35,900 nucleotides of DNA, taken from assembly GCA_002773135.1 (NCBI GenBank), contig PFCB01000010.1, positions 4,264-40,163 of the forward strand, in the 5' to 3' direction. Positions within the stretch are counted from its first letter, which is position 1, and every line of letters starts with the position of its first letter. The notes beneath the pieces were generated by a model. It saw only the letters and a program-made list of their open reading frames with translations, did not search any database and was not told the origin of the DNA. The position numbers were made by a program, and so were the translations under genes. The stretch is from Candidatus Magasanikbacteria bacterium CG10_big_fil_rev_8_21_14_0_10_47_10 (GTDB lineage: Bacteria; Patescibacteriota; Patescibacteriia; Magasanikbacterales; UBA922). Shown piece after piece: positions 1 to 7,464 of this stretch.

Positions 1-294
1 TCGTGAGACAGTTCGGTCTCCTATCTGCCGTGGGCGTTGAATGGTGAGGGAACTCACCCCTAGTACGAGAGGACCGGGGTGAACGAACCTCTGGTGTACC
101 GGTTGTACCTGCCAAGGGCATTGCCGGGTAGCTAAGTTCGGAGCGGATAAGCGCTGAAAGCATCTAAGTGCGAAGCCGTTCCCAAGATAACCGTTCGTTT
201 GAGACTCGTTCAAGACGAGGACGTTGATAGGCACCAGGTGCACATCCAGCAATGGATTGAGCCGAGGTGTACTAATAGTCGAGCACACATTGGA
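1..294 (+). rRNA. rrl: 23S ribosomal RNA, 3' end (partial)
   Basis: This is the last part of the large-subunit rRNA; the 5' part lies outside the window. The universally conserved sarcin-ricin loop region is visible near positions 57-75 (the AGTACGAGAGGACCG motif), and the usual 3' terminal segment with GTACTAATAG follows near 269-278. The exact 3' end is estimated by comparison with the usual distance from that motif. A perfect 8-bp inverted repeat (297-304 with 312-319) follows directly and probably belongs to the 23S-5S spacer. Confidence 0.96.
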
Positions 295-296
295 AA

Positions 297-319
297 CACA
301 CAGCTGTGCTTTAGCTGTG
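297..319 (+). other. Hairpin in the 23S-5S spacer
   Basis: ACACAGCT and AGCTGTGT form a perfect 8-bp stem around a 7-base loop just after the 23S rRNA. It is probably an rRNA processing signal or spacer structure. No T-run follows, so it is unlikely to terminate transcription. Confidence 0.5.
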
Positions 320-369
320 TAGAGTAGTTCGTTTACTTTTTTTCATCACACACTCACAACTGAGTATAG

Positions 370-482
370 AATCTAGGTGGTCGTTGCGGTGGAGGTACAC
401 CTGTTCCCATCCCGAACACAGCAGTTAAGCCCACCAGCGCCGATGATAGTCGCAAGGCAAAAGTAGGTCGCCGCCTAGATTC
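370..482 (+). rRNA. rrf: 5S ribosomal RNA
   Basis: The conserved 5S core is present (CCCGAACACAGCAGTTAAGC near 411-430, and GTAGGTCGCCGCCTAG near the 3' end). The molecule is enclosed by a long stem: 361-380 pairs with 471-490 through 20 positions with only G-T wobbles. This stem extends the mature terminal helix and is followed by a run of seven T, so the same stem probably serves for processing and for termination of the rRNA operon. The mature ends are estimates. Confidence 0.95.
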
Positions 483-500
483 TGTACTCAGTTTTTTTAT
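471..500 (+). terminator. rRNA operon terminator (3' arm of 5S stem plus T-run)
   Basis: The 3' half of the extended 5S stem ends at 490 and is followed by GTTTTTTTATTT. A very stable stem followed by a T-run is the signature of an intrinsic terminator. Confidence 0.65.
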
Positions 501-535
501 TTGCCTGCGATCAACATCGCCGGAGGTAGTGCGAG

Positions 536-802
536 TCAAAATATAATTTGCAGCAATGCGATCGATGCAATGACCGCCCAGACAATATTTAACACACCGG
601 GCTGGTAAGCCTTTTTCCTGAAAGAGATGTACACAATGCCAAGAGCACCGGTTGCATTGAGAATTTGATAGAGGAGTGATTTCGCGCTGAGAAAATCAAA
701 ACTCAAAAGTGCGTACGCCGTAATAATAGCAACTGTTCCGTACCATCCAATTATTTCATTCAAAAATAAGGTCGCTCGCTCTGTTTGAGTGTCGTGTTTC
801 AT
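536..802 (-). CDS. CBU_0592-like small membrane protein
   Basis: This is an 88-residue protein with three hydrophobic segments at about residues 17-35, 45-60 and 69-88. The pattern WYGTVAIITAYALLSF, then YQILNATGALGIV, then AYQPGVLNIVWAVIA matches the small CBU_0592-type membrane protein family as I know it. No biochemical function is established for that family. The start overlaps the stop of the exonuclease III gene by four bases (ATGA), so the two are probably translationally coupled and share the promoter at 1608-1636. No catalytic motif is visible. Confidence 0.8.
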   Translation of the reverse strand: MKHDTQTERATLFLNEIIGWYGTVAIITAYALLSFDFLSAKSLLYQILNATGALGIVYISFRKKAYQPGVLNIVWAVIASIALLQIIF

Positions 803-1599
803 ACTGATAGTTTAATTCCTACCGGGCAATGATCAGATCCGAGCACTTTTGGCAAAATAAAGGCATCGCGTACGTTGTTTTTTAGTGCACCGGACGTCAG
901 CACATAGTCAATCCGCCAGCCAACATTTCGTTCCCGCGCATTGGCCCAGGGCGACCACCAGGTGTAGAGTCCTTTTTTGTCCGGGTACTGAGCGCGCAGC
1001 GTGTCAATAAAACCGGCATCCAAAAAATCCTGAAACCGTTCACGTTCCTCTTTGGTAAAACCTTTTTTCCCCTCATTTTGTTTGGGATTTGCAAGATCAA
1101 TGTCCTCGTGCGCGACATTAAAATCACCGCACGCGATAACCGGTTTTTTCTTTTCAAGTTTTTTTATGTGTGCCAAAAAAGCTGTGTCCCACTGATTATA
1201 GCGCAGTGGTATGCGCGACAAATCATCTTTTGCATTTGGTGTGTATACGCTAACAGCAAAAAATTTTTCGAATTCAGCAGTCACGACACGGCCTTCTGTT
1301 ACAGCGTCTCGGCCATCATTGTCTACAAGATTCAATGCACCATCAAGATCATGCGTCACTGTAATTGCCGGTGTTTTTGAAAAAACAGCCGTGCCCGAAT
1401 ATCCTTTTTTATCAGCTGAATTCCAGTATTCTTCGTATTGAATAAAATCAACATCAACCTGCTCTTTGTGGGCTTTTGTTTCTTGCAAGCACAAAATATC
1501 AGGGTCGTATTTTTTCAAATAGGCGTCAAATGTGCCCTTGCGAATGCCGGCACGCAGGCCATTGACATTCCAGGAGTGAATTGTTATGTTGGTAGCCAT
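799..1599 (-). CDS. xth: Exodeoxyribonuclease III (AP endonuclease)
   Basis: This 266-residue protein belongs to the exonuclease III / AP endonuclease family, which cuts DNA at abasic sites and trims 3' ends in base excision repair. The family motifs appear in order: WNVNGLRA (residues 10-17), LQETK with Glu40, VYTPNA with Tyr119, GDFN with Asp159 and Asn161, and GSDHCP with Asp256-His257. Length is typical. A longer reading from 1632 is rejected, because that codon lies inside the -35 box of a well-formed promoter; the ATG at 1597-1599 lies 8 bases after the -10 box. The gene is followed by a coupled small membrane protein. Confidence 0.95.
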   Translation of the reverse strand: MATNITIHSWNVNGLRAGIRKGTFDAYLKKYDPDILCLQETKAHKEQVDVDFIQYEEYWNSADKKGYSGTAVFSKTPAITVTHDLDGALNLVDNDGRDAVTEGRVVTAEFEKFFAVSVYTPNAKDDLSRIPLRYNQWDTAFLAHIKKLEKKKPVIACGDFNVAHEDIDLANPKQNEGKKGFTKEERERFQDFLDAGFIDTLRAQYPDKKGLYTWWSPWANARERNVGWRIDYVLTSGALKNNVRDAFILPKVLGSDHCPVGIKLSV

Positions 1600-1607
1600 A
1601 TGGGGAG

Positions 1608-1636
1608 AGTATAGGTCAGTTGAATCGATCAATCAA
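1608..1636 (-). promoter_or_regulatory. Sigma70-type promoter of the exonuclease III operon
   Basis: On the minus strand TTGATT (1636-1631) is separated by 17 bases from TATACT (1613-1608). The start codon follows 8 bases after the -10 box, so the transcript should begin at or within a base or two of the ATG (leaderless). Confidence 0.75.
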
Positions 1637-1680
1637 GCGCCGGGCGCCTTTTCAGTAATGTTGTCCACACGGATGATCTA

Positions 1681-1708
1681 TTGCAATCACGTGTATGTGT
1701 GTTATAGT
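1681..1708 (+). promoter_or_regulatory. Sigma70-type promoter of the acidic protein gene
   Basis: TTGCAA (1681-1686), a 16-base spacer and TATAGT (1703-1708). The start codon follows 30 bases downstream, giving a short leader without a recognisable Shine-Dalgarno site. Confidence 0.55.
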
Positions 1709-1738
1709 TTTCCGTGTCAAAATAAAGATATAAACCAT

Positions 1739-2098
1739 ATGGCTGAAGATCAATTTTATCGCGTAAAAAATTCCGTGCTCGCGCATATTCAACTCACGTT
1801 TGAGGAATTGGAAGAGTCAATGGCTATGATGCATCAGGAAAAGTATGCACTGCTAGAAGACGCATTTGAAAACGCGAATGATGCGGATGAATTGCGCATC
1901 GCCTTTGAGCAGTGGCACAGAGATCACGCGGAAGAATTGGAGATGGAAGAGAGTGTCGACGATTTGTGGGAGTCTGCTCTTGCGCTGGCAGATGAAGAAG
2001 ACGAAGATGGTCTGGAGGATGAAGACGACGAAGAAGATGAGGACGATGAGGACAGCGACGATGATGACGATGGGGACGATGAGGATGATAGTATTTAG
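1739..2098 (+). CDS. Hypothetical protein with poly-acidic C-terminal tail
   Basis: This 119-residue protein is not assigned to a family. Residues 1-85 look helical and charged and begin MAEDQFYRVKNSVLAHIQ. From about residue 86 the chain is almost purely Asp/Glu, with only a few Gly, Ser, Leu and the final Ile. Such tails occur in proteins that bind basic partners (histone chaperones, some ribosomal or RNA-polymerase-associated factors), but that role is only a guess here. The longer reading from 1586 is rejected because it runs through the promoter. A strong terminator follows, so the gene is monocistronic. Confidence 0.75.
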   Translation: MAEDQFYRVKNSVLAHIQLTFEELEESMAMMHQEKYALLEDAFENANDADELRIAFEQWHRDHAEELEMEESVDDLWESALALADEEDEDGLEDEDDEEDEDDEDSDDDDDGDDEDDSI

Positions 2099-2111
2099 TA
2101 AAAGAGGTATG

Positions 2112-2138
2112 AAAGGCTCGCCTAGGCGAGCCTTTTTT
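2112..2138 (+). terminator. Intrinsic terminator after the acidic protein gene
   Basis: GGCTCGCCTAGGCGAGCC (2115-2132) is a perfect palindrome flanked by AAA upstream and TTTTTT downstream. Confidence 0.92.
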
Positions 2139-2142
2139 GATG

Positions 2143-2151
2143 TGATATAGT
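2143..2151 (+). promoter_or_regulatory. Extended -10 promoter of the fbp gene
   Basis: TGA precedes TATAGT (2146-2151), forming an extended -10 element. The start codon at 2158 follows after only 6 bases, so a leaderless mRNA is expected. No good -35 box is seen, because the preceding terminator occupies that space. Confidence 0.55.
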
Positions 2152-2157
2152 ACGCCA

Positions 2158-3153
2158 ATGTACAGACCCCGTATGAACAACCACAGAACCCTCAAAGAGT
2201 ATTTATTGGATCATTTGGCAGACCATCCCGAGCAAAGGGAATTGGTCATGATCATGTCCAATATGGCCACTATCGGTGAGACCATTTCAACCCAAACCAA
2301 TAAAGCCGGGTTGGCGGGTATTTTGGGGAGTTTGGGACAGACGAATATTCAGGGGGAAACGATCCAGCGGTTGGACGTTTTTGCAAATGAATTGTGTAAA
2401 AAATATTTGCGCGCAACCGAGCATTTCGCTGCCATGGCATCCGAAGAAGAATCAACAGTCGTGGATATGGGCAACGATGGAGCGCGCGCAAAGTACGTTA
2501 TCGCGTTTGATCCACTCGATGGGTCCAGCAATATCGATGTCAACGTGAGTATTGGGACTATTTTTTCCGTGCACAAACGTTTGTTCAACATTGATCGATT
2601 GGATGAACGACAATTTCTGCAAAAAGGAAGAGACCAAGTGCTTGCGGGATACATACTGTATGGGTCGAGTACGGTCCTTGTATTTAGTTTTGGAGATGGA
2701 GTGCACGAGTTTACGCTTGACCATGGGATCGGCGAGTACTTTCTTTCCAATGAGCGCGTGATGATCCCTCCCGTCGCTGAGTATTATAGTGTGAATGAAG
2801 GGAATACCGTGTATTTTGAGCGAAAGGATGCAGATTTCATTGCGTACTTGCGAGATGAAAAAAAATTGAGTGCGCGATACATCGGATCCCTGGTTGCGGA
2901 TTTTCATCGAAATATGATCAAGGGCGGTGTGTACCTCTATCCGGCGGTGGATAAGGGAGGAAAGGGAATATACACGGGAAAGATTCGCCTAAACTATGAG
3001 CTGAAGCCGATGGCTTTTTTGCTTGAGCAAGCCGGCGGTCTGGCTACGGACGGTGAAATGAACATTTTGGATATGGAACCGACAAGTTTGCATGAGCGGC
3101 GGGCGGCGATTTTGGGGAGTCGTGATATTGTAGAAGAGTATATGGCAAGATAA
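2158..3153 (+). CDS. fbp: Fructose-1,6-bisphosphatase, class I
   Basis: This 331-residue enzyme hydrolyses fructose 1,6-bisphosphate to fructose 6-phosphate, the committed step of gluconeogenesis. Class I signatures are clear: the metal-binding ASEEES region (residues 94-99), FDPLDGSSNIDVNVSIGTIF (117-136), GSLVADFHRNMIKGGVYLYP with the active-site Arg, and the substrate Lys in NYELKPMAFLLEQAGG. Length matches the bacterial family (about 330). The start at 2158 lies 6 bases after a -10 box; an in-frame ATG at 2173 is an alternative. It precedes the aldolase gene, which supplies its substrate in the gluconeogenic direction. Confidence 0.97.
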   Translation: MYRPRMNNHRTLKEYLLDHLADHPEQRELVMIMSNMATIGETISTQTNKAGLAGILGSLGQTNIQGETIQRLDVFANELCKKYLRATEHFAAMASEEESTVVDMGNDGARAKYVIAFDPLDGSSNIDVNVSIGTIFSVHKRLFNIDRLDERQFLQKGRDQVLAGYILYGSSTVLVFSFGDGVHEFTLDHGIGEYFLSNERVMIPPVAEYYSVNEGNTVYFERKDADFIAYLRDEKKLSARYIGSLVADFHRNMIKGGVYLYPAVDKGGKGIYTGKIRLNYELKPMAFLLEQAGGLATDGEMNILDMEPTSLHERRAAILGSRDIVEEYMAR

Positions 3154-3156
3154 GAT

Positions 3157-3212
3157 ACAAGAGACAAGCGCCAAGAGGCCCATGCGTTTTGTCGTTTTTC
3201 TCTTGTTTTTTA
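3157..3212 (+). terminator. Intrinsic terminator after fbp
   Basis: ACAAGAG (3157-3163) pairs with CTCTTGT (3200-3206), directly followed by TTTTT. Inner sequences (GACAA...GCG with GCG...TTGTC) can extend the hairpin. The T-run overlaps the presumed promoter of the next gene. Confidence 0.6.
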
Positions 3213-3216
3213 AATA
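3189..3216 (+). promoter_or_regulatory. Probable promoter of the aldolase gene
   Basis: TTGTCG (3189-3194), a 16-base spacer and TAAATA (3211-3216). The ATG follows 5 bases later, consistent with the leaderless pattern of neighbouring genes. It overlaps the fbp terminator. Confidence 0.45.
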
Positions 3217-3221
3217 CGTGT

Positions 3222-4634
3222 ATGACAAATCCATACTACAGGGAATTGACGTCAGTTGACGAAGTTCGCGAGCTCGTGGCCGGAGTTTGCGCTGTTGAAG
3301 GCGGGCGAATCAGCGCAGTCAGAGATATTGAGAAACTGAACAGTGACATCATCCACACGTTACAATTTAATGCCAGCGTGAGTGTACATGATGATGTCAA
3401 AAAAACGTCGATTGATTGGATTAACGAGATTGCTTTACAGAGAAATTTGACGACCGGGTCGAACGCGGATTTTTATGACGCCAAAGCACGTGGAGAGCAT
3501 GAATTTTTTACAGTTCCTGCCATCAACTGCCGAATGCTTACCTTTCATATGGTTCGTGCTGCGGTGCGCGCGGCAGACCGCCTGGCATTGCCCCATGTGG
3601 TGTTTGAATTGGCCCTTTCCGAAATGGCGTATACGGCTCAGCAAAAAGATGAGTATGTGGCGTTGGTAAAGGCGGCATATGTTTCACTCGGTCTTTCAGA
3701 CAGAGTCTTGTACATGCAGGCCGATCATTATCAGCTGGATCCGGATAACTATGCCAAGGATGCTGACGCGGAAATGAACCGGATGAAAGAGCGTATCGCA
3801 AAGGCCATAGATGCGGGGGTATATAATATTGATATTGACGCATCAAAATTTGAAACCGCGGATCCTGCAAAATCCGATAGAGAAAATCAGGCGGAGAACG
3901 CGCGGTTGACCGCGGGGTTATTTCATTTTATTCGCCAGTATGAAAAAGATCACCAACTTCCGTGCGTCGTGAGTATCGGGGGTGAAGTTGGAGAGGTGGG
4001 CGGAGAAAATACAAAATATTCTGCGGTGAATGCGTATTTGGATATGATCAAGGAGCACGCCGAAGCGCTTGGCAGTGGCGATGTAAAAGGTATTTCAAAA
4101 GTCAGCATCAATGTGGGATCTGCGCATGGGGGGGTATTGGGACCGGACGGGAAGCCGCTCGACACCGTTCCGCTTGATTTTACGGCACACCACGATGTAT
4201 ACATGAAGGGGGTTGATCCGTTGAATTCTGGGAAACATGTGATTTCCGTTCAGCATGGTGCTTCCACGCTGCCAAAGCAGTACTTTCCACTGTTTCCGGC
4301 CATGCATGTGGGTGAAATACATCTGGCGACGGGATTCCAAAATATTGTCTGGGACATCCTTGAGAAAGAAGACCGGCCACTGTTTGAAAAGATGAAGGCG
4401 ATAGCGTTTGAAAAATTTGCGGATAAAATCGCAAAGCATCCCACTGAGGCAATTGGTTTTCAGAAAGAAAATAAACGCGTGACAGAGTTTGTAAAAAAAG
4501 ACTTGCTTTTGTCCACGGCGGTCGAGCAGATTGAAAAGAATTTGGAGCAGGAGTTTGCCACTATATTTACGTCATTGTTTACATTGCTTCGTCCCAAATC
4601 AGGGCATATTGTGCAAGGGGACAGAGCTGATTAG
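3222..4634 (+). CDS. fba: Class II fructose-bisphosphate aldolase, long form
   Basis: This 470-residue protein is a zinc-dependent class II aldolase, joining or splitting fructose 1,6-bisphosphate and two triose phosphates. The family landmarks are present in order: QADHYQLD (catalytic Asp and zinc His), GGEVGEVGGENTKYS (zinc Glu region), NVGSAHGG (zinc His) and VQHGAST (zinc His with phosphate-binding turn). It is longer than the common 280-360 residue enzymes, with an N-terminal extension and about 110 residues after the last motif. The motifs are divergent, so a related sugar-bisphosphate aldolase is possible. The start at 3222 is preferred over 3189, which lies in the promoter. It sits between fbp and a phosphoribosyltransferase. 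Confidence 0.87.
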   Translation: MTNPYYRELTSVDEVRELVAGVCAVEGGRISAVRDIEKLNSDIIHTLQFNASVSVHDDVKKTSIDWINEIALQRNLTTGSNADFYDAKARGEHEFFTVPAINCRMLTFHMVRAAVRAADRLALPHVVFELALSEMAYTAQQKDEYVALVKAAYVSLGLSDRVLYMQADHYQLDPDNYAKDADAEMNRMKERIAKAIDAGVYNIDIDASKFETADPAKSDRENQAENARLTAGLFHFIRQYEKDHQLPCVVSIGGEVGEVGGENTKYSAVNAYLDMIKEHAEALGSGDVKGISKVSINVGSAHGGVLGPDGKPLDTVPLDFTAHHDVYMKGVDPLNSGKHVISVQHGASTLPKQYFPLFPAMHVGEIHLATGFQNIVWDILEKEDRPLFEKMKAIAFEKFADKIAKHPTEAIGFQKENKRVTEFVKKDLLLSTAVEQIEKNLEQEFATIFTSLFTLLRPKSGHIVQGDRAD

Positions 4635-4640
4635 TATTCT

Positions 4641-5147
4641 ATGAATCGCGCTGAAGACTATTATGACAAAAGCGAAGGTGAGTTGGATTTAACGTGGGAG
4701 GATGTAGAAAAAGCTGCTGCTGAAATTATTATCCGCATGAATGAAAATGGCTTTGTTCCCGATGTTATTATTTCTATCGCGCGATCGGGTCTCATCCCGG
4801 CCGCCTTGGTTTCTTACGCGCTTGGAAATAAAGAGCTCTATACCATTAAGATCGATTTTTCGAAAGTGCAAAAAGCAGGGAAGGATCAGGAATTGCGGCA
4901 TCGGCCAAAAATTTCTCAGGAGTTGAGTCGCGATGTCGAGGGGCTTAAGGTACTGGTGATTGATGAAATGGCTGTTTCAGGATCCACGTTGCGGGTGGTG
5001 CGCGCTTATTTGGAAATGAAAGACCCTGCTGACGTGAAATACGCAGTATTATATAAGCAGCCGTGGAGTCAGTTTGAGCCGGACTACTATGGTGTACAAA
5101 CACCAATGTGGCCGGTTTTTCCGTGGAAGCGATTAAAAAAAAAGTAA
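4641..5147 (+). CDS. Phosphoribosyltransferase (purine salvage type)
   Basis: This 168-residue protein has the type I phosphoribosyltransferase fold. The PRPP-binding loop is VLVIDEMAVSGST (about residues 104-116), and the N-terminal part has ISIARSGLIPAALVSYALG, the usual loop I region. Such proteins transfer ribose 5-phosphate from PRPP to a purine base; xanthine/hypoxanthine or guanine would be typical, but the substrate cannot be read from the sequence. The PRPP loop has MAVSGST where many homologues have acidic residues and DTG. It starts 6 bases after the aldolase stop and is probably co-transcribed with it. Confidence 0.85.
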   Translation: MNRAEDYYDKSEGELDLTWEDVEKAAAEIIIRMNENGFVPDVIISIARSGLIPAALVSYALGNKELYTIKIDFSKVQKAGKDQELRHRPKISQELSRDVEGLKVLVIDEMAVSGSTLRVVRAYLEMKDPADVKYAVLYKQPWSQFEPDYYGVQTPMWPVFPWKRLKKK

Positions 5148-5231
5148 AGCAAATTTTGCGCGCGTAGTGCAGTTTCATGAGGCCACCACTGTCCTGCTGT
5201 TGTGTTTGGCGATTGCGTTTCTAGAATTATT

Positions 5232-5254
5232 ACGCCCTCTTTCGGCGTTTTTTT
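5232..5254 (+). terminator. Intrinsic terminator after the phosphoribosyltransferase
   Basis: ACGCC (5232-5236) pairs with GGCGT (5244-5248) around a 7-base loop, followed by a run of seven T. The rest of the 199-base gap to the next gene holds only the promoter described separately. Confidence 0.7.
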
Positions 5255-5304
5255 GCTATGTAAAGCTAAAATGTCAATTATCCACAGATATTGTCGAAAA
5301 AAAA

Positions 5305-5333
5305 TTGACAAATAGTAAAATAGATTCTATACT
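5305..5333 (+). promoter_or_regulatory. Strong sigma70-type promoter of the trmB-glm cluster
   Basis: TTGACA (5305-5310) is a perfect -35 box, followed by exactly 17 bases and TATACT (5328-5333). The ATG follows 13 bases later. It is the only clear promoter before a run of five closely spaced genes ending with glmS. Confidence 0.88.
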
Positions 5334-5346
5334 GAAAAAAGCGAAT

Positions 5347-6084
5347 ATGGATATAAATTTTCTTAAAAAATTGGGTTTTTCTGACAAAAATGCTAGAATT
5401 TACATGGCGATTTTAAAATTAGGCCCTAGTTCTGTGCGAACCTTGGCGGAATATGTGGATTTGAATAGGGGCACGACCTATGATGCTCTTAAATGGCTCC
5501 AAGAGCAGGGCGTGGTCAGTTACTACAGAAAGGACTCAAAGCAGCATTTTGTGGCCGAGGATCCCGAGCACCTGCACCATATGGTCACCCACCAAAGGCA
5601 GGAATTGGAGCAACTTGATAAACGACTCGATAACATCATTCCGGAGTTGCAGGCGCTGCACCATAGCGGCGGTGATCGGCCGGTTGCTAAATATTTTGAA
5701 AAAAAAGATATTGTAAAAATTTTGGAAGATCTTTTGGAAACATGCGAGCAAAGTGAGCAACAGGAGTATTGTATTTATTCCACAGAGGGAATGCGTGAGT
5801 ATCTGTATAAGGATTTTCCTACGTTTTCTGACGTGCGCGTGGCAAAAGGAATTTCGGTACGAGTCATCGCGATCGGCAAAGGCGGAGAGTTGCGGGGTCT
5901 GGACGAGCGAAGGTGGCTTGAATCAAAATCAAAAACACCAACATATATTATTATTTATCCGGGCAAAACCGCGTATGTCTCTCTTGACGCAAAAGAACAG
6001 CCGATTGGAGTTGTTATTGAAAATCCCGGAATTTATGAAACCCAAAAATTAATATTTGATCAGTTGTGGGAGTCTTTGGATTAA
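5347..6084 (+). CDS. TrmB-family transcriptional regulator
   Basis: This 245-residue protein begins with a winged helix typical of the TrmB family: LKKLGFSDKNARIYMAILKLGPSSVRTLAEYVDLNRGTTYDALKWLQEQGVV (residues 5-57; recognition helix near LNRGTTYDALKWL). A coiled segment rich in Glu and Gln follows (about 75-105), then an effector-like alpha/beta region. TrmB proteins often sense sugars, and this one leads a cluster for hexosamine and hexose-phosphate metabolism, so it may regulate that cluster or itself. The start at 5347 is chosen because it sits just after a textbook promoter; the longer reading from 5167 crosses a terminator and that promoter. Confidence 0.85.
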   Translation: MDINFLKKLGFSDKNARIYMAILKLGPSSVRTLAEYVDLNRGTTYDALKWLQEQGVVSYYRKDSKQHFVAEDPEHLHHMVTHQRQELEQLDKRLDNIIPELQALHHSGGDRPVAKYFEKKDIVKILEDLLETCEQSEQQEYCIYSTEGMREYLYKDFPTFSDVRVAKGISVRVIAIGKGGELRGLDERRWLESKSKTPTYIIIYPGKTAYVSLDAKEQPIGVVIENPGIYETQKLIFDQLWESLD

Positions 6085-6107
6085 CGATTTCCGTACGTAG
6101 TGCCAGT

Positions 6108-6731
6108 ATGTATATAATAGATTTTGACGACACGCTTTTTGACACGCACGCCTATAAGCGCGCGCGGCTTGAAGCTGTGCAGGCGGTTGGAATATCAGAG
6201 GACTTGTTTTGGAAAACCTATGCGGACGCCAGAGTGACGCCGGATGGCACCTTTTCCTATACCGATGAACGCCATGCGGCACTCCTGGGTTCGCACAGAA
6301 AAGATGAAAAGGCTGTCTGTGAGGCCTTTGCTCAGATCAACGACAGGATTCATGAGTTTGTCCAGCCGGACGCTGAGAATTTTTTACATCGGCTCAAGGC
6401 AACGGGCACGTCTCTGGTGCTATTGAGTTTGGGGGATGAGGGGTTTCAGGAAATGAAAACACACCGCAGTGGACTCCACATGTTTTTTGACAGAGTCGTT
6501 ATGGTGGATCGTACAAAAAAAGATGTCGTTGCGGAACTTATGAAAACAAACGAGGATCCGACTTGGTTTATTAACGATAAAGTCAGCGAGACGAAGGAGA
6601 TTGTCCGGTTGTTTCCGGCTGTCCGGGCGGTACTCAAAATATCGCCCAAGTTTGATCGTATGGAATACGAGGAGTCGGGTCTTCCTTTCTTTGATACACT
6701 TACAGAAATTGCAGACTATGCGATCAACTAA
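6108..6731 (+). CDS. HAD-family hydrolase
   Basis: This 207-residue protein starts with the haloacid dehalogenase nucleophile motif (YIIDFDDTLFDT, residues 2-13: Asp5 and Asp7). Motif II is LVLLSLGD, and a C-terminal WFINDKVSE segment resembles the acidic motif IV. Most such proteins are phosphatases of small metabolites; the substrate is unknown. The start at 6108 is preferred over 6066, which overlaps the trmB gene. Its end overlaps the next gene by 14 bases, so the two are co-translated. Confidence 0.8.
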   Translation: MYIIDFDDTLFDTHAYKRARLEAVQAVGISEDLFWKTYADARVTPDGTFSYTDERHAALLGSHRKDEKAVCEAFAQINDRIHEFVQPDAENFLHRLKATGTSLVLLSLGDEGFQEMKTHRSGLHMFFDRVVMVDRTKKDVVAELMKTNEDPTWFINDKVSETKEIVRLFPAVRAVLKISPKFDRMEYEESGLPFFDTLTEIADYAIN

Positions 6732-7464
6732 AATCGCCGTGGTAATTTTGGCTGCGGGTGAAGGAAAAAGGATGAACAGTGATGTGCCAAAAGTGATGCA
6801 CTTACTTTTTGGTAAGCCACTCATTGACCATGTTGTTTCACATGTTGAACAGGCTAATATAACAGATGCTCCGGTTGTTGTTGTTTCTCCGAATCACACG
6901 CAGGTTCAGGGTTATCTGGGTACTAGGGCGCGGTATGTAACTCAGCAGGAGCAGCTGGGCACTGGGCATGCCGTCGCTACTGCGCATGACGTGCTCAAAG
7001 ACGCCAAGCACGTTATGGTGCTTTATGGTGATATGCCATTTTTGAAACCTGCCTCAATAATGGCTCTGGCACAGACACATTTGGAAGAGGGGAATACGAT
7101 TACGCTTGCCACGGTAAAAACACAATTTGAGCAAGGCGCCGATAGTTTGCTGTATGATTTTGGTAGAATTATTAGAGATGAGAAGGGGCAAATTGTAGAC
7201 AGCGTTGAATTGAAAGATGCCACCCCGGAGCAGGCGGCGATGACGGAAGTAAATCCATGTTATTATTGCTTTGACGCGGCATGGCTTTGGGAACATGCGC
7301 ATAAACTGGAAAGGAACAACGCACAGGGGGAATATTATTTGACCGACCTGGTTCGATTGGCCGTTCAGGAAGGGGATCACCTTGGATCCGTTGATATTGA
7401 GGCAAGCGAAGCCATTGGGATTAACTCAAAAGAGGATTTAATGAAAGCCGAAGCCCGTGTATGA
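6718..7464 (+). CDS. glmU: UDP-GlcNAc pyrophosphorylase domain (GlmU N-terminal half only)
   Basis: This 248-residue nucleotidyltransferase has the GlmU signature ILAAGEGKRMNSDVPKVMH (about residues 10-28), QQEQLGTGHAV, the YGDMPFL metal site, a VNPCYYCF segment and GEYYLTDLV. It should join N-acetylglucosamine 1-phosphate and UTP to give UDP-GlcNAc. Classical bacterial GlmU is about 450 residues and carries a C-terminal left-handed beta-helix that acetylates glucosamine 1-phosphate; here the protein ends before it and no hexapeptide repeats follow. The ATG at 6718 overlaps the previous gene and directly precedes the conserved N-terminus. Another sugar-1-phosphate uridylyltransferase is a less likely alternative. 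Confidence 0.85.
   Translation: MRSTKIAVVILAAGEGKRMNSDVPKVMHLLFGKPLIDHVVSHVEQANITDAPVVVVSPNHTQVQGYLGTRARYVTQQEQLGTGHAVATAHDVLKDAKHVMVLYGDMPFLKPASIMALAQTHLEEGNTITLATVKTQFEQGADSLLYDFGRIIRDEKGQIVDSVELKDATPEQAAMTEVNPCYYCFDAAWLWEHAHKLERNNAQGEYYLTDLVRLAVQEGDHLGSVDIEASEAIGINSKEDLMKAEARV

Noticed and set aside
354-539. Minus-strand 61-residue frame over the 5S rRNA
   Set aside because: It overlaps a structured RNA gene and has no family resemblance or start signal.
1600-1632. Upstream extension of exonuclease III to an ATG at 1632
   Set aside because: That region contains the -10 and -35 boxes of the promoter, and the extra residues do not match the family.
1824-2195. Minus-strand frames opposite the acidic protein
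   Set aside because: They are the complement of repeated Asp/Glu codons and cross a terminator.
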